A DNA stretch of 64,000 nt, from the NCBI GenBank assembly GCA_002374055.1, contig DFLA01000046.1, positions 1-64,000 of the forward strand, written 5' to 3'. The notes beneath the pieces were generated by a model. It was not told the DNA's origin, did no database searches, and saw nothing but the letters and a program-made list of their open reading frames with translations. The stretch's first letter is position 1, and every line of letters begins with the position of its first letter. A program made the position numbers and the translations under genes. The stretch is from Caryophanales bacterium UBA3631. GTDB taxonomy: Bacteria > Bacillota_I > Bacilli_A > RF39 > UBA660. Positions 34,294 through 42,290 of this stretch are shown here, in pieces.

Positions 34294-35145
34294 TCAATAT
34301 TTTTTATTAATAATTTTATGTTTTATATCAATTTCTATTATATTTGAACCGTATATATCGTTTAGAAATGTTATTTTGGATTTTCTGGATAGTTTCATTA
34401 TTCCGCTACTTATTATTATTGTGTTTTTATTCTTTTTTATTATTCCTCTTATATTTTTAGGAAATAATTCTCTTGTTGGCGATATTATTCCAAAGTGTCC
34501 TGGGATAAATGATGGTATCATTCCACCATGTGTATGCCCACAAAGTGTCAATGATATTGATTCAATATTTTTTATATTTTTATAGTTATCTTTCCTTAAT
34601 AATAGTGTTGGAGTGTGTAATAATAGTATTTTATATTTATTCTTTGTTTTTTCTATTATTTTTTCTAATTGTTTATTGTATTTTTCAGGTTGTTTTTCTT
34701 TATATGTATAGTAGTATTCATAATCCGGATTATATCCTATGAATGAGATATTTTCTTCTTCATATATTTCATTATCTAGTATTATTATTTTATCTGTTTT
34801 TAATTTTTTTATCCATTCTATATTTTCTGTTTTTCCAAATCCATTTTTTTCCATTTTAATATATTCATGGTTTCCTATTGATATAATTACTTTTCCTATT
34901 TGTGATAGTTCTTTTATAAATTCTTTTAGGTCTTTATAGTTTGTGTCTTCTACTACGTCATATAGATCTATTGTATCTCCTGTTATACATATGTAGTCTG
35001 GTTTTATTTGGTTTATTTTGTTTTTTATCATTTCTAATCTTTTTATATTGTATTTGTGTGCAAAATGTATATCTGATATATGTATAATTTTTTTATTTAT
35101 TTTATTATCATTTTCTACTGTATATTTGTTATATTGAATTCTCAT
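34294..35145 (-). CDS. Calcineurin-like metallophosphoesterase (intact)
   Basis: All phosphoesterase boxes are present: HISDIHFAH, ICITGDTIDLYD, SIGNHEYIK, LLLHTP and CGHTHGGM. This predicts a two-metal phosphoesterase of the YkuE/YaeI type, which may act on UDP-sugar lipids or nucleotides. There is no N-terminal membrane helix, unlike the degenerate relative at 22943-23770. AAAGGTGATAAA precedes the ATG. It is located between hup and spoIVA, where Bacillus has no phosphoesterase. The substrate is unknown. Confidence 0.9.
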   Translation of the reverse strand: MRIQYNKYTVENDNKINKKIIHISDIHFAHKYNIKRLEMIKNKINQIKPDYICITGDTIDLYDVVEDTNYKDLKEFIKELSQIGKVIISIGNHEYIKMEKNGFGKTENIEWIKKLKTDKIIILDNEIYEEENISFIGYNPDYEYYYTYKEKQPEKYNKQLEKIIEKTKNKYKILLLHTPTLLLRKDNYKNIKNIESISLTLCGHTHGGMIPSFIPGHFGIISPTRELFPKNIRGIIKKNKNTIIISSGIMKLSRKSKITFLNDIYGSNIIEIDIKHKIINKKY

Positions 35146-35181
35146 TTTATCACCTTTTTTATTATATCATTTTTTTGTTTT

Positions 35182-36657
35182 CTATAATACTATTGCGAAT
35201 AAGTTTCCATTTCCTTTATTTACTAGTTTAGTTAGTGTATTTTGAAGTTTATTTCTTACATTTTCTGGCATTAGTGATAGTTTTGCTTGTATTCCTTCTT
35301 TTACTATAACGTCTAGGCTTCTTCCAAATATTTCGCTTTTCCATATGTTATTAGGTGATTCTTCTTGATCTTTCATCAGATAGTCTATTAATTCTTTGCT
35401 TTGTATTTCTGATCCTATAATTGGCTCAAATGTAGATTCTACATCTACTCTTATCATGTGTATTGATGGCGCTACTGCTTTTAGTTTTACGCCATATCTA
35501 CTGCCTTGTTTAATTATTTCTGGTGTGTCTAGTTTCATGTCTTCTAGTGATGGCGATGCTACTCCATATCCTGTTGTTTTTACCATTTTTAGTGCTGATT
35601 TTATTTGATCGTATTCGTGTTTTGCTTCATTGTATTCTTGGAATAGTGATAATAGTTGCGATTTACTTGTTATATCTATTCCTATGATATCTTTTAGTAT
35701 TTCATTATATAGGTTTTCTGGTGCTTTTAGATTAATTGTTACTATTCCTGAAGATGTATCTACATCTGATATAAATGCTTTTTCTATATATTCACAATCG
35801 CTGAAGTGATTTATTATATTGTCAATATCTCTTACTTTATCTACTTCAAATACACTTTCTCTTATTTTTTCTATGTATATTTTTTTTAACCAATTATCTT
35901 TTGAAAGGCATGCTATCCACTCTGGCATATTAACACTCACTTCTACTACTGGGAATTCGTATAATGCTTCTTTAAGTATTGTATATATTTCTAGTTCTTT
36001 CATATTTTCTATACTGATTGGCATTACTGGTACGCCGTAGTTTTCTCTTAAGTTTTCTGCAAGTCTTTCTGTTTCTGGTAACATAGGATGTGCTGAGTTA
36101 AGTATTACTATGAATGGTTTACCAATACTCTTTAGTTCTTCTACTATTCTTTCTTCTGCTTCTACGTAGTTATTTCTTTCTATTTCTCCGAATGATCCAT
36201 CTGTTGTTACTAGTATTCCTATGCTTGAGTGGTCTTTTATTACTTTACTTGTTCCTATTTCTGCTGCTTCTACAAATGGTATTTCTTCATCATACCATGG
36301 TGTTTTTACCATTCTCGGTCCATTTTCGTCTTCGTATCCTTTTGCTCCTGGTATTACGTATCCAACGCAATCTACAAGTCTTACGTTTGCTTTGAATTCT
36401 TCTATTTTTATTTCGGCTGCATTACTTGGTACAAATTTTGGTTCTGTTGTCATTATTGTCTTTCCTTGTGCGCTTTGTGGTATTTCATCTAGTGCTCGTT
36501 TTTTTTCATATTCGTCTTCTATATTAGGTACTACTAGGTTTTCTATTACTTTTTTTATAAATGTTGATTTTCCTGTTCTTACTGCACCTACTACTCCTAG
36601 ATATAAATCTCCTCCTGTCCTTTCTGTTATGTTTTTAATTATTTGTAATTTTTCCAT
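35182..36657 (-). CDS. spoIVA: Stage IV sporulation protein A (spore coat morphogenetic ATPase)
   Basis: SpoIVA polymerises around the forespore with ATP hydrolysis and forms the base of the spore coat. The N-terminal GTPase-like domain has Walker A GAVRTGKST (24-32), the VDCVGYVIPGAKGY switch and TDGSFGEI. The C-terminus ends LSLMPENVRNKL...NGNLFAIVL, the region for SpoVM and coat contacts. The length (491 aa) equals the Bacillus protein. GAGGGATGAA precedes the ATG. The der...spoIVA...hup order is conserved, although gpsA, normally here, is absent. Confidence 0.97.
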   Translation of the reverse strand: MEKLQIIKNITERTGGDLYLGVVGAVRTGKSTFIKKVIENLVVPNIEDEYEKKRALDEIPQSAQGKTIMTTEPKFVPSNAAEIKIEEFKANVRLVDCVGYVIPGAKGYEDENGPRMVKTPWYDEEIPFVEAAEIGTSKVIKDHSSIGILVTTDGSFGEIERNNYVEAEERIVEELKSIGKPFIVILNSAHPMLPETERLAENLRENYGVPVMPISIENMKELEIYTILKEALYEFPVVEVSVNMPEWIACLSKDNWLKKIYIEKIRESVFEVDKVRDIDNIINHFSDCEYIEKAFISDVDTSSGIVTINLKAPENLYNEILKDIIGIDITSKSQLLSLFQEYNEAKHEYDQIKSALKMVKTTGYGVASPSLEDMKLDTPEIIKQGSRYGVKLKAVAPSIHMIRVDVESTFEPIIGSEIQSKELIDYLMKDQEESPNNIWKSEIFGRSLDVIVKEGIQAKLSLMPENVRNKLQNTLTKLVNKGNGNLFAIVL

Positions 36658-36716
36658 TTCATCCCTCTACTTTCAATTATTCATTTAAATCTATGTATTA
36701 TTTTTATTTTGTAGTA

Positions 36717-36743
36717 CAAAAAAAACTACTTTTTAGTAGTTTT
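36717..36743 (-). terminator. Terminator upstream of spoIVA
   Basis: AAAACTACT/AGTAGTTTT stem and T-run; it closes the gene at 36742. Confidence 0.8.
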
Positions 36744-37392
36744 ATACTGTTATTGTATGTTTATAATCTTCTATTATGTCTTTATTTGATGGTTCTTGAT
36801 AGTTTTGTATTGTTTCTAGTGATGTTTCTAGTGGTTTAATTCCTTTGTCTAATAATTCTTTTCCAAATTCATTCATAAACTTTATATAGTATTTTAGTGT
36901 TTCTTTGTCTATAAATTCTTGTGTTTCTCTTGTTTTTTTTGCGAATATTAAATTGTTATTACTTTTTCTTTGAATTAATCCGAATATTTCACTTGATATG
37001 TTTGTTACTGTGTCTTTATATGATACGTTTGTTCCAAATGAAACACTTTTAAAGCATATAGTTAGGTCTTTATTTCCTTTTTCCATGTATTCTTGTATTT
37101 TAGATAAGCTAAATGTACCGTTTAAGTCATATTTTATTGATGCTGTTCTAAATTCTACATCTTTTTTAAAGCTTGTTGTTTTTTGCATATATATTATTTT
37201 TATTTTTTCTATTAATTCATCTTTTGCTATTAGTAATGCTGGAAAGTTTTCATGTACATATGATAATACTGAATTTATTAGTTCTTCTATGTTTAGGTCT
37301 ATATTATTGCGTAGTGAAATATCTATTATGTTTCCTATGTTTTCTATAAAGTCGATGTATTGTATAACGTATCTCCTATATCCTATGTCCAT
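36742..37392 (-). CDS. Unknown protein in the der-spoIVA interval
   Basis: This 216-aa soluble protein has mixed helix and strand and no signal, membrane segment or motif that I recognise. Conserved-looking stretches are YVHENFPALLIAKDELIEK, FKSVSFGTNVSYKDT and an aromatic C-terminus. It has its own terminator and an AGGTGG site before the ATG at 37392. Bacillus has yphE/yphF (seaA) in this interval, but no similarity could be judged by eye. A sporulation link is based on position only. Confidence 0.65.
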   Translation of the reverse strand: MDIGYRRYVIQYIDFIENIGNIIDISLRNNIDLNIEELINSVLSYVHENFPALLIAKDELIEKIKIIYMQKTTSFKKDVEFRTASIKYDLNGTFSLSKIQEYMEKGNKDLTICFKSVSFGTNVSYKDTVTNISSEIFGLIQRKSNNNLIFAKKTRETQEFIDKETLKYYIKFMNEFGKELLDKGIKPLETSLETIQNYQEPSNKDIIEDYKHTITV

Positions 37393-37440
37393 ATTTACCA
37401 CCTATTATTCATTTTAGCACATTTATTATTTTGAATACAA

Positions 37441-37466
37441 GAAAAAATCATTAATTTATAATGATT
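37441..37466 (-). terminator. spoVIF terminator
   Basis: AAAATCATT/AATGATTTT stem and T-run immediately after the stop codon. Confidence 0.8.
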
Positions 37467-37712
37467 TTAGAACATTTTATCTATATCTTTTGGAACATTA
37501 TCGTTTATTACTGCATTTATTATTTTTTCTTCTTTTTCTTTTGATACTTCTCTTCCTGTCATGTGGCTTAATTCATGTATCACTTCTCTTAGCGTATTTT
37601 CGTTTTTTAAATCATTTTCTTGTAGTTTTTTAGCAAGATCTAATATTGTTTCTTTATTTACGTTTGTCTTTTTTTCTATTTTTTTAAAGAATCCATCTGA
37701 AAAATTAGTCAA
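37467..37712 (-). CDS. spoVIF: SpoVIF-like sporulation protein, TTG start
   Basis: The product (MTNFSDGFFKKIEKKTNVNKET...) matches the pattern of Bacillus SpoVIF: FFKxIEKKTxVN, a LAKKLQ helix, a TLREVIxELSxMTGxxVSKExExKI helix and a NDNVPKDI end. SpoVIF acts in late coat assembly with GerE. AGGAGGGATTATT is correctly spaced before TTG at 37712, giving 81 aa; an upstream ATG would run back into der and lacks a site. It lies between der and spoIVA. The assignment rests on remembered family pattern, so a profile search is needed for certainty. Confidence 0.75.
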   Translation of the reverse strand: MTNFSDGFFKKIEKKTNVNKETILDLAKKLQENDLKNENTLREVIHELSHMTGREVSKEKEEKIINAVINDNVPKDIDKMF

Positions 37713-37755
37713 AATAATCCCTCCTACACTAATATATGTAAGAGGGGGGTTTTTG

Positions 37756-39075
37756 TTATAATTTTTCTTCACCTTTGTTTTTAAATTGTATTTTTATTGG
37801 TGTTCCTTCAAAGTCAAATGATTCTCTTATTTTGTTTTCTAAGTATCTTTCGTATGAGAAGTGTACTAGTCCTTTACTATTTACTTGAATATTAAATGTT
37901 GGAGGACAAGTAGATACTTGTGAAGCAAAGTATATTTTTAGTCTTTTTCCTTTGTATGATGGTGGAAGGTTTAATGTGTATGCATCCATTATTACATCAT
38001 TTAATAGACTTGTTTTTATTTCTTTTTTACTGTTTTCAAATGCTTTTTTTATTTCTGGAATAAGTGTATGTATACGTTTTTTTGTTAAAGCTGATAAGAA
38101 TACTATTGGAGCATAATCCATGAATTGGAAGTTATTTCTTATATTTTGTTTGAATTCTTTCATTTTATTATCTTTATCTTCTACTGTATCCCATTTGTTT
38201 ACAGCTATTATTACTGGTTTTCCTGCTTCTAGTGCATATCCAGCTATATGTTTATCGTGTTCTATTATTCCTTCTTCTGCATTTATTACTATTACACAGA
38301 CGTCTGAGCGATCGATTGCTTTTAAGGATCTTAGTAGGCTATATCTTTCTACTGCTTCGTATACTTTTCCTTTTTTTCTCATACCTGCTGTATCTATTAC
38401 AACAAATTTTTCTCCATAGTATGTAAATGGTGTGTCTATTGCGTCTCTTGTTGTTCCTGCTACGTTTGATACTATGATTCTATCTTCATTTAGTATTGCG
38501 TTTGCTAAAGAACTTTTTCCTACATTTGGTCTTCCTATTAAAGAGAATTTTATTGTATTTTCATCATATTCTTCTTCATATTCTTGGAAGTCACTTGTTA
38601 TTTCTTTTAGTAAATCATCTATTCCTATATTTTGTTCTGCTGATACAAACATGTAGTTTTCAAATCCTAATTCATAGAATGAGTATTGGTTTTCACTCGC
38701 AAGTTTGCTATCTATTTTATTTACAACTACTATTACTTTTTTACTACATTTTTTTAACATTTCTTTTACGGTGTAGTCATTACTTGTTAGTCCTTCTTTT
38801 CCGTCTACTACAAATAATACTACATCTGCTTCGTCTATAGCTAATTCTGCTTGTACCTTTATATCGTCATTGAAATCCATTTCTGATAAGTCTATTCCAC
38901 CTGTATCTATTAAGTGAAAGTTATAGTCACCATACTTTACATTTCCATATATTCTATCTCTTGTTATACCTGGAGTATCTTCTATGATTGATACTTTTTT
39001 CCCTACTAATTTATTGAATAGTGTTGATTTACCTACATTTGGTCTTCCTACTAAGGCTACTACTGGTTTTTTCAT
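37756..39075 (-). CDS. der: Ribosome-associated double GTPase Der (EngA)
   Basis: Der has two tandem GTPase domains and a KH-like C-terminal domain and acts in 50S assembly. GRPNVGKST occurs twice (residues 10-18 and about 182-190), with DTPGITRD/DTAGMRKKG switch II and NKID/NKWD boxes. The C-terminus has PPSYKGKRLKIYFASQ. The length (439 aa) is typical. It has its own promoter and an AAGGACT site. Confidence 0.97.
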   Translation of the reverse strand: MKKPVVALVGRPNVGKSTLFNKLVGKKVSIIEDTPGITRDRIYGNVKYGDYNFHLIDTGGIDLSEMDFNDDIKVQAELAIDEADVVLFVVDGKEGLTSNDYTVKEMLKKCSKKVIVVVNKIDSKLASENQYSFYELGFENYMFVSAEQNIGIDDLLKEITSDFQEYEEEYDENTIKFSLIGRPNVGKSSLANAILNEDRIIVSNVAGTTRDAIDTPFTYYGEKFVVIDTAGMRKKGKVYEAVERYSLLRSLKAIDRSDVCVIVINAEEGIIEHDKHIAGYALEAGKPVIIAVNKWDTVEDKDNKMKEFKQNIRNNFQFMDYAPIVFLSALTKKRIHTLIPEIKKAFENSKKEIKTSLLNDVIMDAYTLNLPPSYKGKRLKIYFASQVSTCPPTFNIQVNSKGLVHFSYERYLENKIRESFDFEGTPIKIQFKNKGEEKL

Positions 39076-39098
39076 AGTATCAGTCCTTTCCTTGTGTT

Positions 39099-39127
39099 AT
39101 TATAACAGATTAATGTTATTTTATCAA
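39099..39127 (-). promoter_or_regulatory. der promoter
   Basis: Minus-strand TTGATA (39127-39122), 17-nt spacer, TATAAT (39104-39099). Confidence 0.75.
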
Positions 39128-39144
39128 ATAGTTTTTTTGATAAG

Positions 39145-39168
39145 AAAAAAGTAGTTATGTTCTACTTT
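39145..39168 (-). terminator. Terminator after the KilA-N gene
   Basis: AAAGTAG/CTACTTT stem with T-run. It starts right after the stop of the alternative reading frame of the KilA-N gene at 39162. Confidence 0.7.
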
Positions 39169-39214
39169 TTAAAATTATTCTTTTGTTCTTCTATTGATGA
39201 GGTTATTCTGGCAA

Positions 39215-39778
39215 TTATATCTTTTTCATATTTTTTGTAACATAATTTATCCTTTCTGAATCAGCCAGACGCGTCTGACCAATTATATAATTTGCTTTTG
39301 CTAAAACTCTATTTGCATGCCAATCTATTTTATTTTGATATGCTTCCTTTTTCTTTAATCTTTGGAATTCTGTAATTAGGTATAGTTTAAACTCTGGACT
39401 TAACCAACTGGCAAACTCGAAGGCAATATCTGGATGTGCATAAGTTCCACCATTATTACCTGATTTTGATATAATACCAGTGGCACTAGTTTCTTTAATC
39501 CATTTTTGTGGTGATATTTTAAATTTATTACTTCCTGCTTCATTTTTAAACGTGTCGAATTCGACGCCTTTGAAATTTTCATTGTTAATCTTTTCCCATA
39601 AACCTAAGTAAAGAATCACATCTTTATTTCTCATCCAGTTTTGTATTGGATATCTTGGTTCTTCACTATCTGCATATCTAGCTAAATCTGTTAGTGATAT
39701 GTATTCTTTACCATCGATTCTCATAACATTTATTTCTTGTCCTTTTACTGCTATTTGTGTTTTAATATTTTCTTTCAT
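39215..39778 (-). CDS. KilA-N domain protein, probably frameshifted near the 3' end
   Basis: The KilA-N DNA-binding domain fills residues ~10-130 (YISLTDLARYADSEEPRYPIQNWMRNKD, GGTYAHPDIAFEFASWLSPEFKLYLITEFQRLK), as in phage antirepressors. After the linker (IDWHANRVLAKANYIIGQTRLADSE) the frame ends at 39215. A minus-strand frame shifted by two bases continues KDKLCYKKYEKDIIARITSSIEEQ to a TAG at 39162, directly at the terminator, which suggests that one frameshift cut the gene. The AAAGGATGATAAA site supports the ATG at 39778. An attenuator-like hairpin lies just upstream. No other phage genes are nearby. Confidence 0.78.
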   Translation of the reverse strand: MKENIKTQIAVKGQEINVMRIDGKEYISLTDLARYADSEEPRYPIQNWMRNKDVILYLGLWEKINNENFKGVEFDTFKNEAGSNKFKISPQKWIKETSATGIISKSGNNGGTYAHPDIAFEFASWLSPEFKLYLITEFQRLKKKEAYQNKIDWHANRVLAKANYIIGQTRLADSERINYVTKNMKKI

Positions 39779-39796
39779 TTTATCATCCTTTCTAAC

Positions 39797-39829
39797 AAAA
39801 AAAGAGAGATTCATCTTATAGAATCTCTC
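39797..39829 (-). terminator. Attenuator-like terminator in the KilA-N leader
   Basis: On the minus strand GAGAGATTC pairs with GAATCTCTC and is followed by T7, only 18 nt before the KilA-N start codon. A second GAGAGA segment lies a little upstream (about 39850) and could compete for pairing. Confidence 0.65.
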
Positions 39830-39918
39830 GAATAGATATATTAATCTTCTCTCAAAATATAAATTATCGTCATAAATTGTTTGGCATTAACTCTTGGCAA
39901 GTTAATTAATGCATTTAA

Positions 39919-39924
39919 ATTATA
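39919..39924 (-). promoter_or_regulatory. -10 element of the KilA-N leader
   Basis: TATAAT on the minus strand. No consensus -35 is seen. The leader of about 130 nt holds two TTGGCA repeats (39880-39901, plus-strand reading) and the attenuator-like hairpin. Confidence 0.45.
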
Positions 39925-39937
39925 TCATAATTTTTAA

Positions 39938-42034
39938 TTATTTTAATATTATATTATCATTTTGAACATCTATTGTAATTATACTACCATATTTTATTTC
40001 GTCTTCTATTATTTTTCTAGCTAAAAGATTTTCTATGTTTCTACTTACAAATCTTTTTATTGGTCGTGCTCCATATTGTTCATTGTAAGCATTATTAATT
40101 ATATATTCTTTTGCTTTATCAGTTATTAGAAGTTTTAGTTTTTTATCTTTTAGTCTTTCTTCTATTTCTTTTATTAGTTTATTTAATATATCATATACAA
40201 CTGTTTTAGATAATGAGTTAAATATTACTATTTCATCAATTCTGTTTATAAATTCTGGTCTAAATGTTTGTTTTAATTCATCCATTACTTTTTCTTCATC
40301 GTTTTCTAGTATATGTTCACTACCTAAATTAGATGTCATTATGATAATTGTGTTTTTGAAGTCTACTGTTCTTCCTTGGGAGTCTGTTATTCTTCCGTCA
40401 TCTAATATTTGTAAAAGTATGTTGAAAACGTCTCTGTGTGCTTTTTCTATTTCATCGAATAGTACTATACTATATGGATTTCTTCTTACTGCTTCTGTTA
40501 GTTGTCCTCCTTCATCGTATCCTACATATCCTGGAGGAGCTCCTACTAGACGTGATACACTGAATGCTTCCATATATTCACTCATGTCTATTCTTACCAT
40601 ATGTCTTTCATCATCGAATAGTTCTTCAGCTAGTGTTTTTGCTACTTCTGTTTTTCCTACTCCTGTTGGTCCTAGGAATATAAATGAACCAATTGGTCTA
40701 TTTGGATCTTTTATTCCAGCTCTCGCCCTTATTATTGCTTCACTTACTAGTGTAAGTGCTTTGTCTTGTCCTTTTACTCTTTTCATCATATTTTGTTTTA
40801 GATTTAATAGTTTTTCTTTTTCTCCACCTACTAGTTTTTTTACTGGAATATTTGTCCATTTTGATATTATTTCAGCAATACGCTCTTCATCTACTGTATC
40901 ACTTAGTATTTGTGATTCATCTACTTTTCTTAGATTTTCTAATTCTTTTTCTAATTTAGGTATTGTTCCGTGTCTTAGAATTGCAGCTTCTTCTAGATCA
41001 TATTTATTTTCTGCTTGTTCTAGTTTAAATTTAGCTGTTTCTAATTCTTCTTTTTTTCTATTGATTAAATCGTTTATATTCTTTTCTTTTTCCCATTTTT
41101 GTCTTAGTTCTTCTTCTTGTTTTTTTAGTATTGCGATTTGATCTTTTAGTTCTAGTGTTCTTTTACTTGAAATATCGTCTTTTTCTTTTTCTATTGCTTT
41201 TTTTTCTATTTCGAGTCTCATTATTTTTCTTGTTAATGTGTCTAGTTCTAATGGAACTGAGTTCATTTGTACTTTTATTGTTGCGCATGCTTCGTCTACT
41301 AAGTCGATTGCTTTGTCTGGTAGGAATCTATCTGTTATATATCTATTTGATAGTGTTGCAGCTGCGACTAGTGCATTATCTTTTATGTTTACTCCATGGT
41401 ATACTTCAAATCTTTGTTTTAGTCCTCTTAGTATTGTTATTGTATCTAATACTGTTGGTTCGCTTACTTGGATTTTTTGGAATCTTCTTTCTAGTGCACC
41501 ATCTTTTTCTATGTATTTTCTATATTCATTTAAAGTGGTAGCTCCTATTACATGTATTTCTCCACGTGCTAGCATTGGTTTTAGCATATTACCTGTATCC
41601 ATTGCTCCTTCTCCACCTGCACCTACTATCATGTGGATTTCATCTATGAACATTATTTTTTCTCCATCAGAGTCTTTTATTTCTTTTAATACTGCTTTTA
41701 GTCTTTCTTCAAATTCTCCTTTGTATTTAGCTCCTGCTATTAAAGCACCCATATCTAGTTCCCAGATTGTTTTGTTTTTTAATGTGTCTGGAACATCACC
41801 TTTTATTATTCTTTGAGCAAGTCCTTCTACTATTGCTGTTTTACCAACACCTGGTTCTCCTATTAGAACCGGGTTATTTTTTGTTTTTCTTGATAATATT
41901 CTTGTTAGACTTCTTATTTCTTCGTCTCTTCCTATTACTGGATCGACTTTATTATCTTTAACGTTTTTTGTTATATCTCTTCCGTATTTTTCTAATACAT
42001 TTTGTAAGTTTTCTTCATATGGATTTTGATTCAT
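39938..42034 (-). CDS. clpB: Disaggregase ClpB lacking the N-terminal domain
   Basis: This is an AAA+ Hsp104-type chaperone. NBD1 has GEPGVGKT and the following [21 protein letters not shown] pore-loop region. The ClpB middle coiled coil (residues ~260-385) is complete. NBD2 has [18 protein letters not shown] and NRIDEIVIF. The usual ~150-residue N-terminal substrate domain is absent: the protein begins [20 protein letters not shown], next to NBD1, after a perfect AAGGAGG site, giving 698 aa. It is CIRCE-controlled. A longer form from an internal start is not possible because no N-domain sequence exists upstream. Confidence 0.96.
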   Translation of the reverse strand: MNQNPYEENLQNVLEKYGRDITKNVKDNKVDPVIGRDEEIRSLTRILSRKTKNNPVLIGEPGVGKTAIVEGLAQRIIKGDVPDTLKNKTIWELDMGALIAGAKYKGEFEERLKAVLKEIKDSDGEKIMFIDEIHMIVGAGGEGAMDTGNMLKPMLARGEIHVIGATTLNEYRKYIEKDGALERRFQKIQVSEPTVLDTITILRGLKQRFEVYHGVNIKDNALVAAATLSNRYITDRFLPDKAIDLVDEACATIKVQMNSVPLELDTLTRKIMRLEIEKKAIEKEKDDISSKRTLELKDQIAILKKQEEELRQKWEKEKNINDLINRKKEELETAKFKLEQAENKYDLEEAAILRHGTIPKLEKELENLRKVDESQILSDTVDEERIAEIISKWTNIPVKKLVGGEKEKLLNLKQNMMKRVKGQDKALTLVSEAIIRARAGIKDPNRPIGSFIFLGPTGVGKTEVAKTLAEELFDDERHMVRIDMSEYMEAFSVSRLVGAPPGYVGYDEGGQLTEAVRRNPYSIVLFDEIEKAHRDVFNILLQILDDGRITDSQGRTVDFKNTIIIMTSNLGSEHILENDEEKVMDELKQTFRPEFINRIDEIVIFNSLSKTVVYDILNKLIKEIEERLKDKKLKLLITDKAKEYIINNAYNEQYGARPIKRFVSRNIENLLARKIIEDEIKYGSIITIDVQNDNIILK

Positions 42035-42058
42035 ATTATTACCTCCTTTTCATGTACT

Positions 42059-42088
42059 AAAAAAGTGGGTGTTTTTCCACTCACTTTT
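42059..42088 (-). promoter_or_regulatory. 5' leader hairpin of clpB
   Basis: AAAGTGAGTG pairs with CACCCACTTT and is followed by T6 on the minus strand. The predicted transcription start falls inside its first arm. It may stabilise the 5' end or act as an attenuator. Confidence 0.5.
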
Positions 42089-42089
42089 A

Positions 42090-42117
42090 ATTATACTCTT
42101 ATTTTAGCACTTGTCAA
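42090..42117 (-). promoter_or_regulatory. clpB promoter
   Basis: Minus-strand TTGACA (42117-42112), 16-nt spacer, TATAAT (42095-42090). The -35 lies inside the CIRCE. Confidence 0.85.
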
Positions 42118-42130
42118 GTATGAGTGCTAA
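42104..42130. promoter_or_regulatory. CIRCE operator upstream of clpB
   Basis: TTAGCACTT-N9-GAGTGCTAA, with the same arms as the htpG copy and a near-identical centre (GTCAAG shared). Confidence 0.92.
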
Positions 42131-42236
42131 CGTTTTGCTTTTTTCTTCTTCTAATTACATCTTTAATGTATTACTTTTTATTTTCCAGCTATTTGCAAGA
42201 ATTTTATAGCATTTTTTATTTTTAATGTTAAAAGTA

Positions 42237-42264
42237 TTGACTATTTTTACTATTTTTATATAAT
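42237..42264 (+). promoter_or_regulatory. Promoter of the Fic gene at 42291
   Basis: TTGACT (42237-42242), 16-nt spacer, TATAAT (42259-42264), followed by a GGAGG site. The 105 bases between the clpB CIRCE and this promoter hold a GCTAT/ATAGC hairpin with T-run at about 42188-42220 and no gene that I can see. Confidence 0.72.
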
Positions 42265-42290
42265 TGTTGTATATTATTTTGGAGGTTTTT

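Noticed and set aside
23340..39560. Extra Spo0A-box matches inside ponA (near 25881) and inside the KilA-N gene (near 39554)
   Set aside because: They lie well inside coding sequence with no promoter nearby, so they are probably chance matches.
42188..42220. Hairpin with T-run between clpB and the Fic gene as a separate small RNA
   Set aside because: No promoter was found for a plus-strand RNA ending there, so only a note in the Fic promoter entry is justified.
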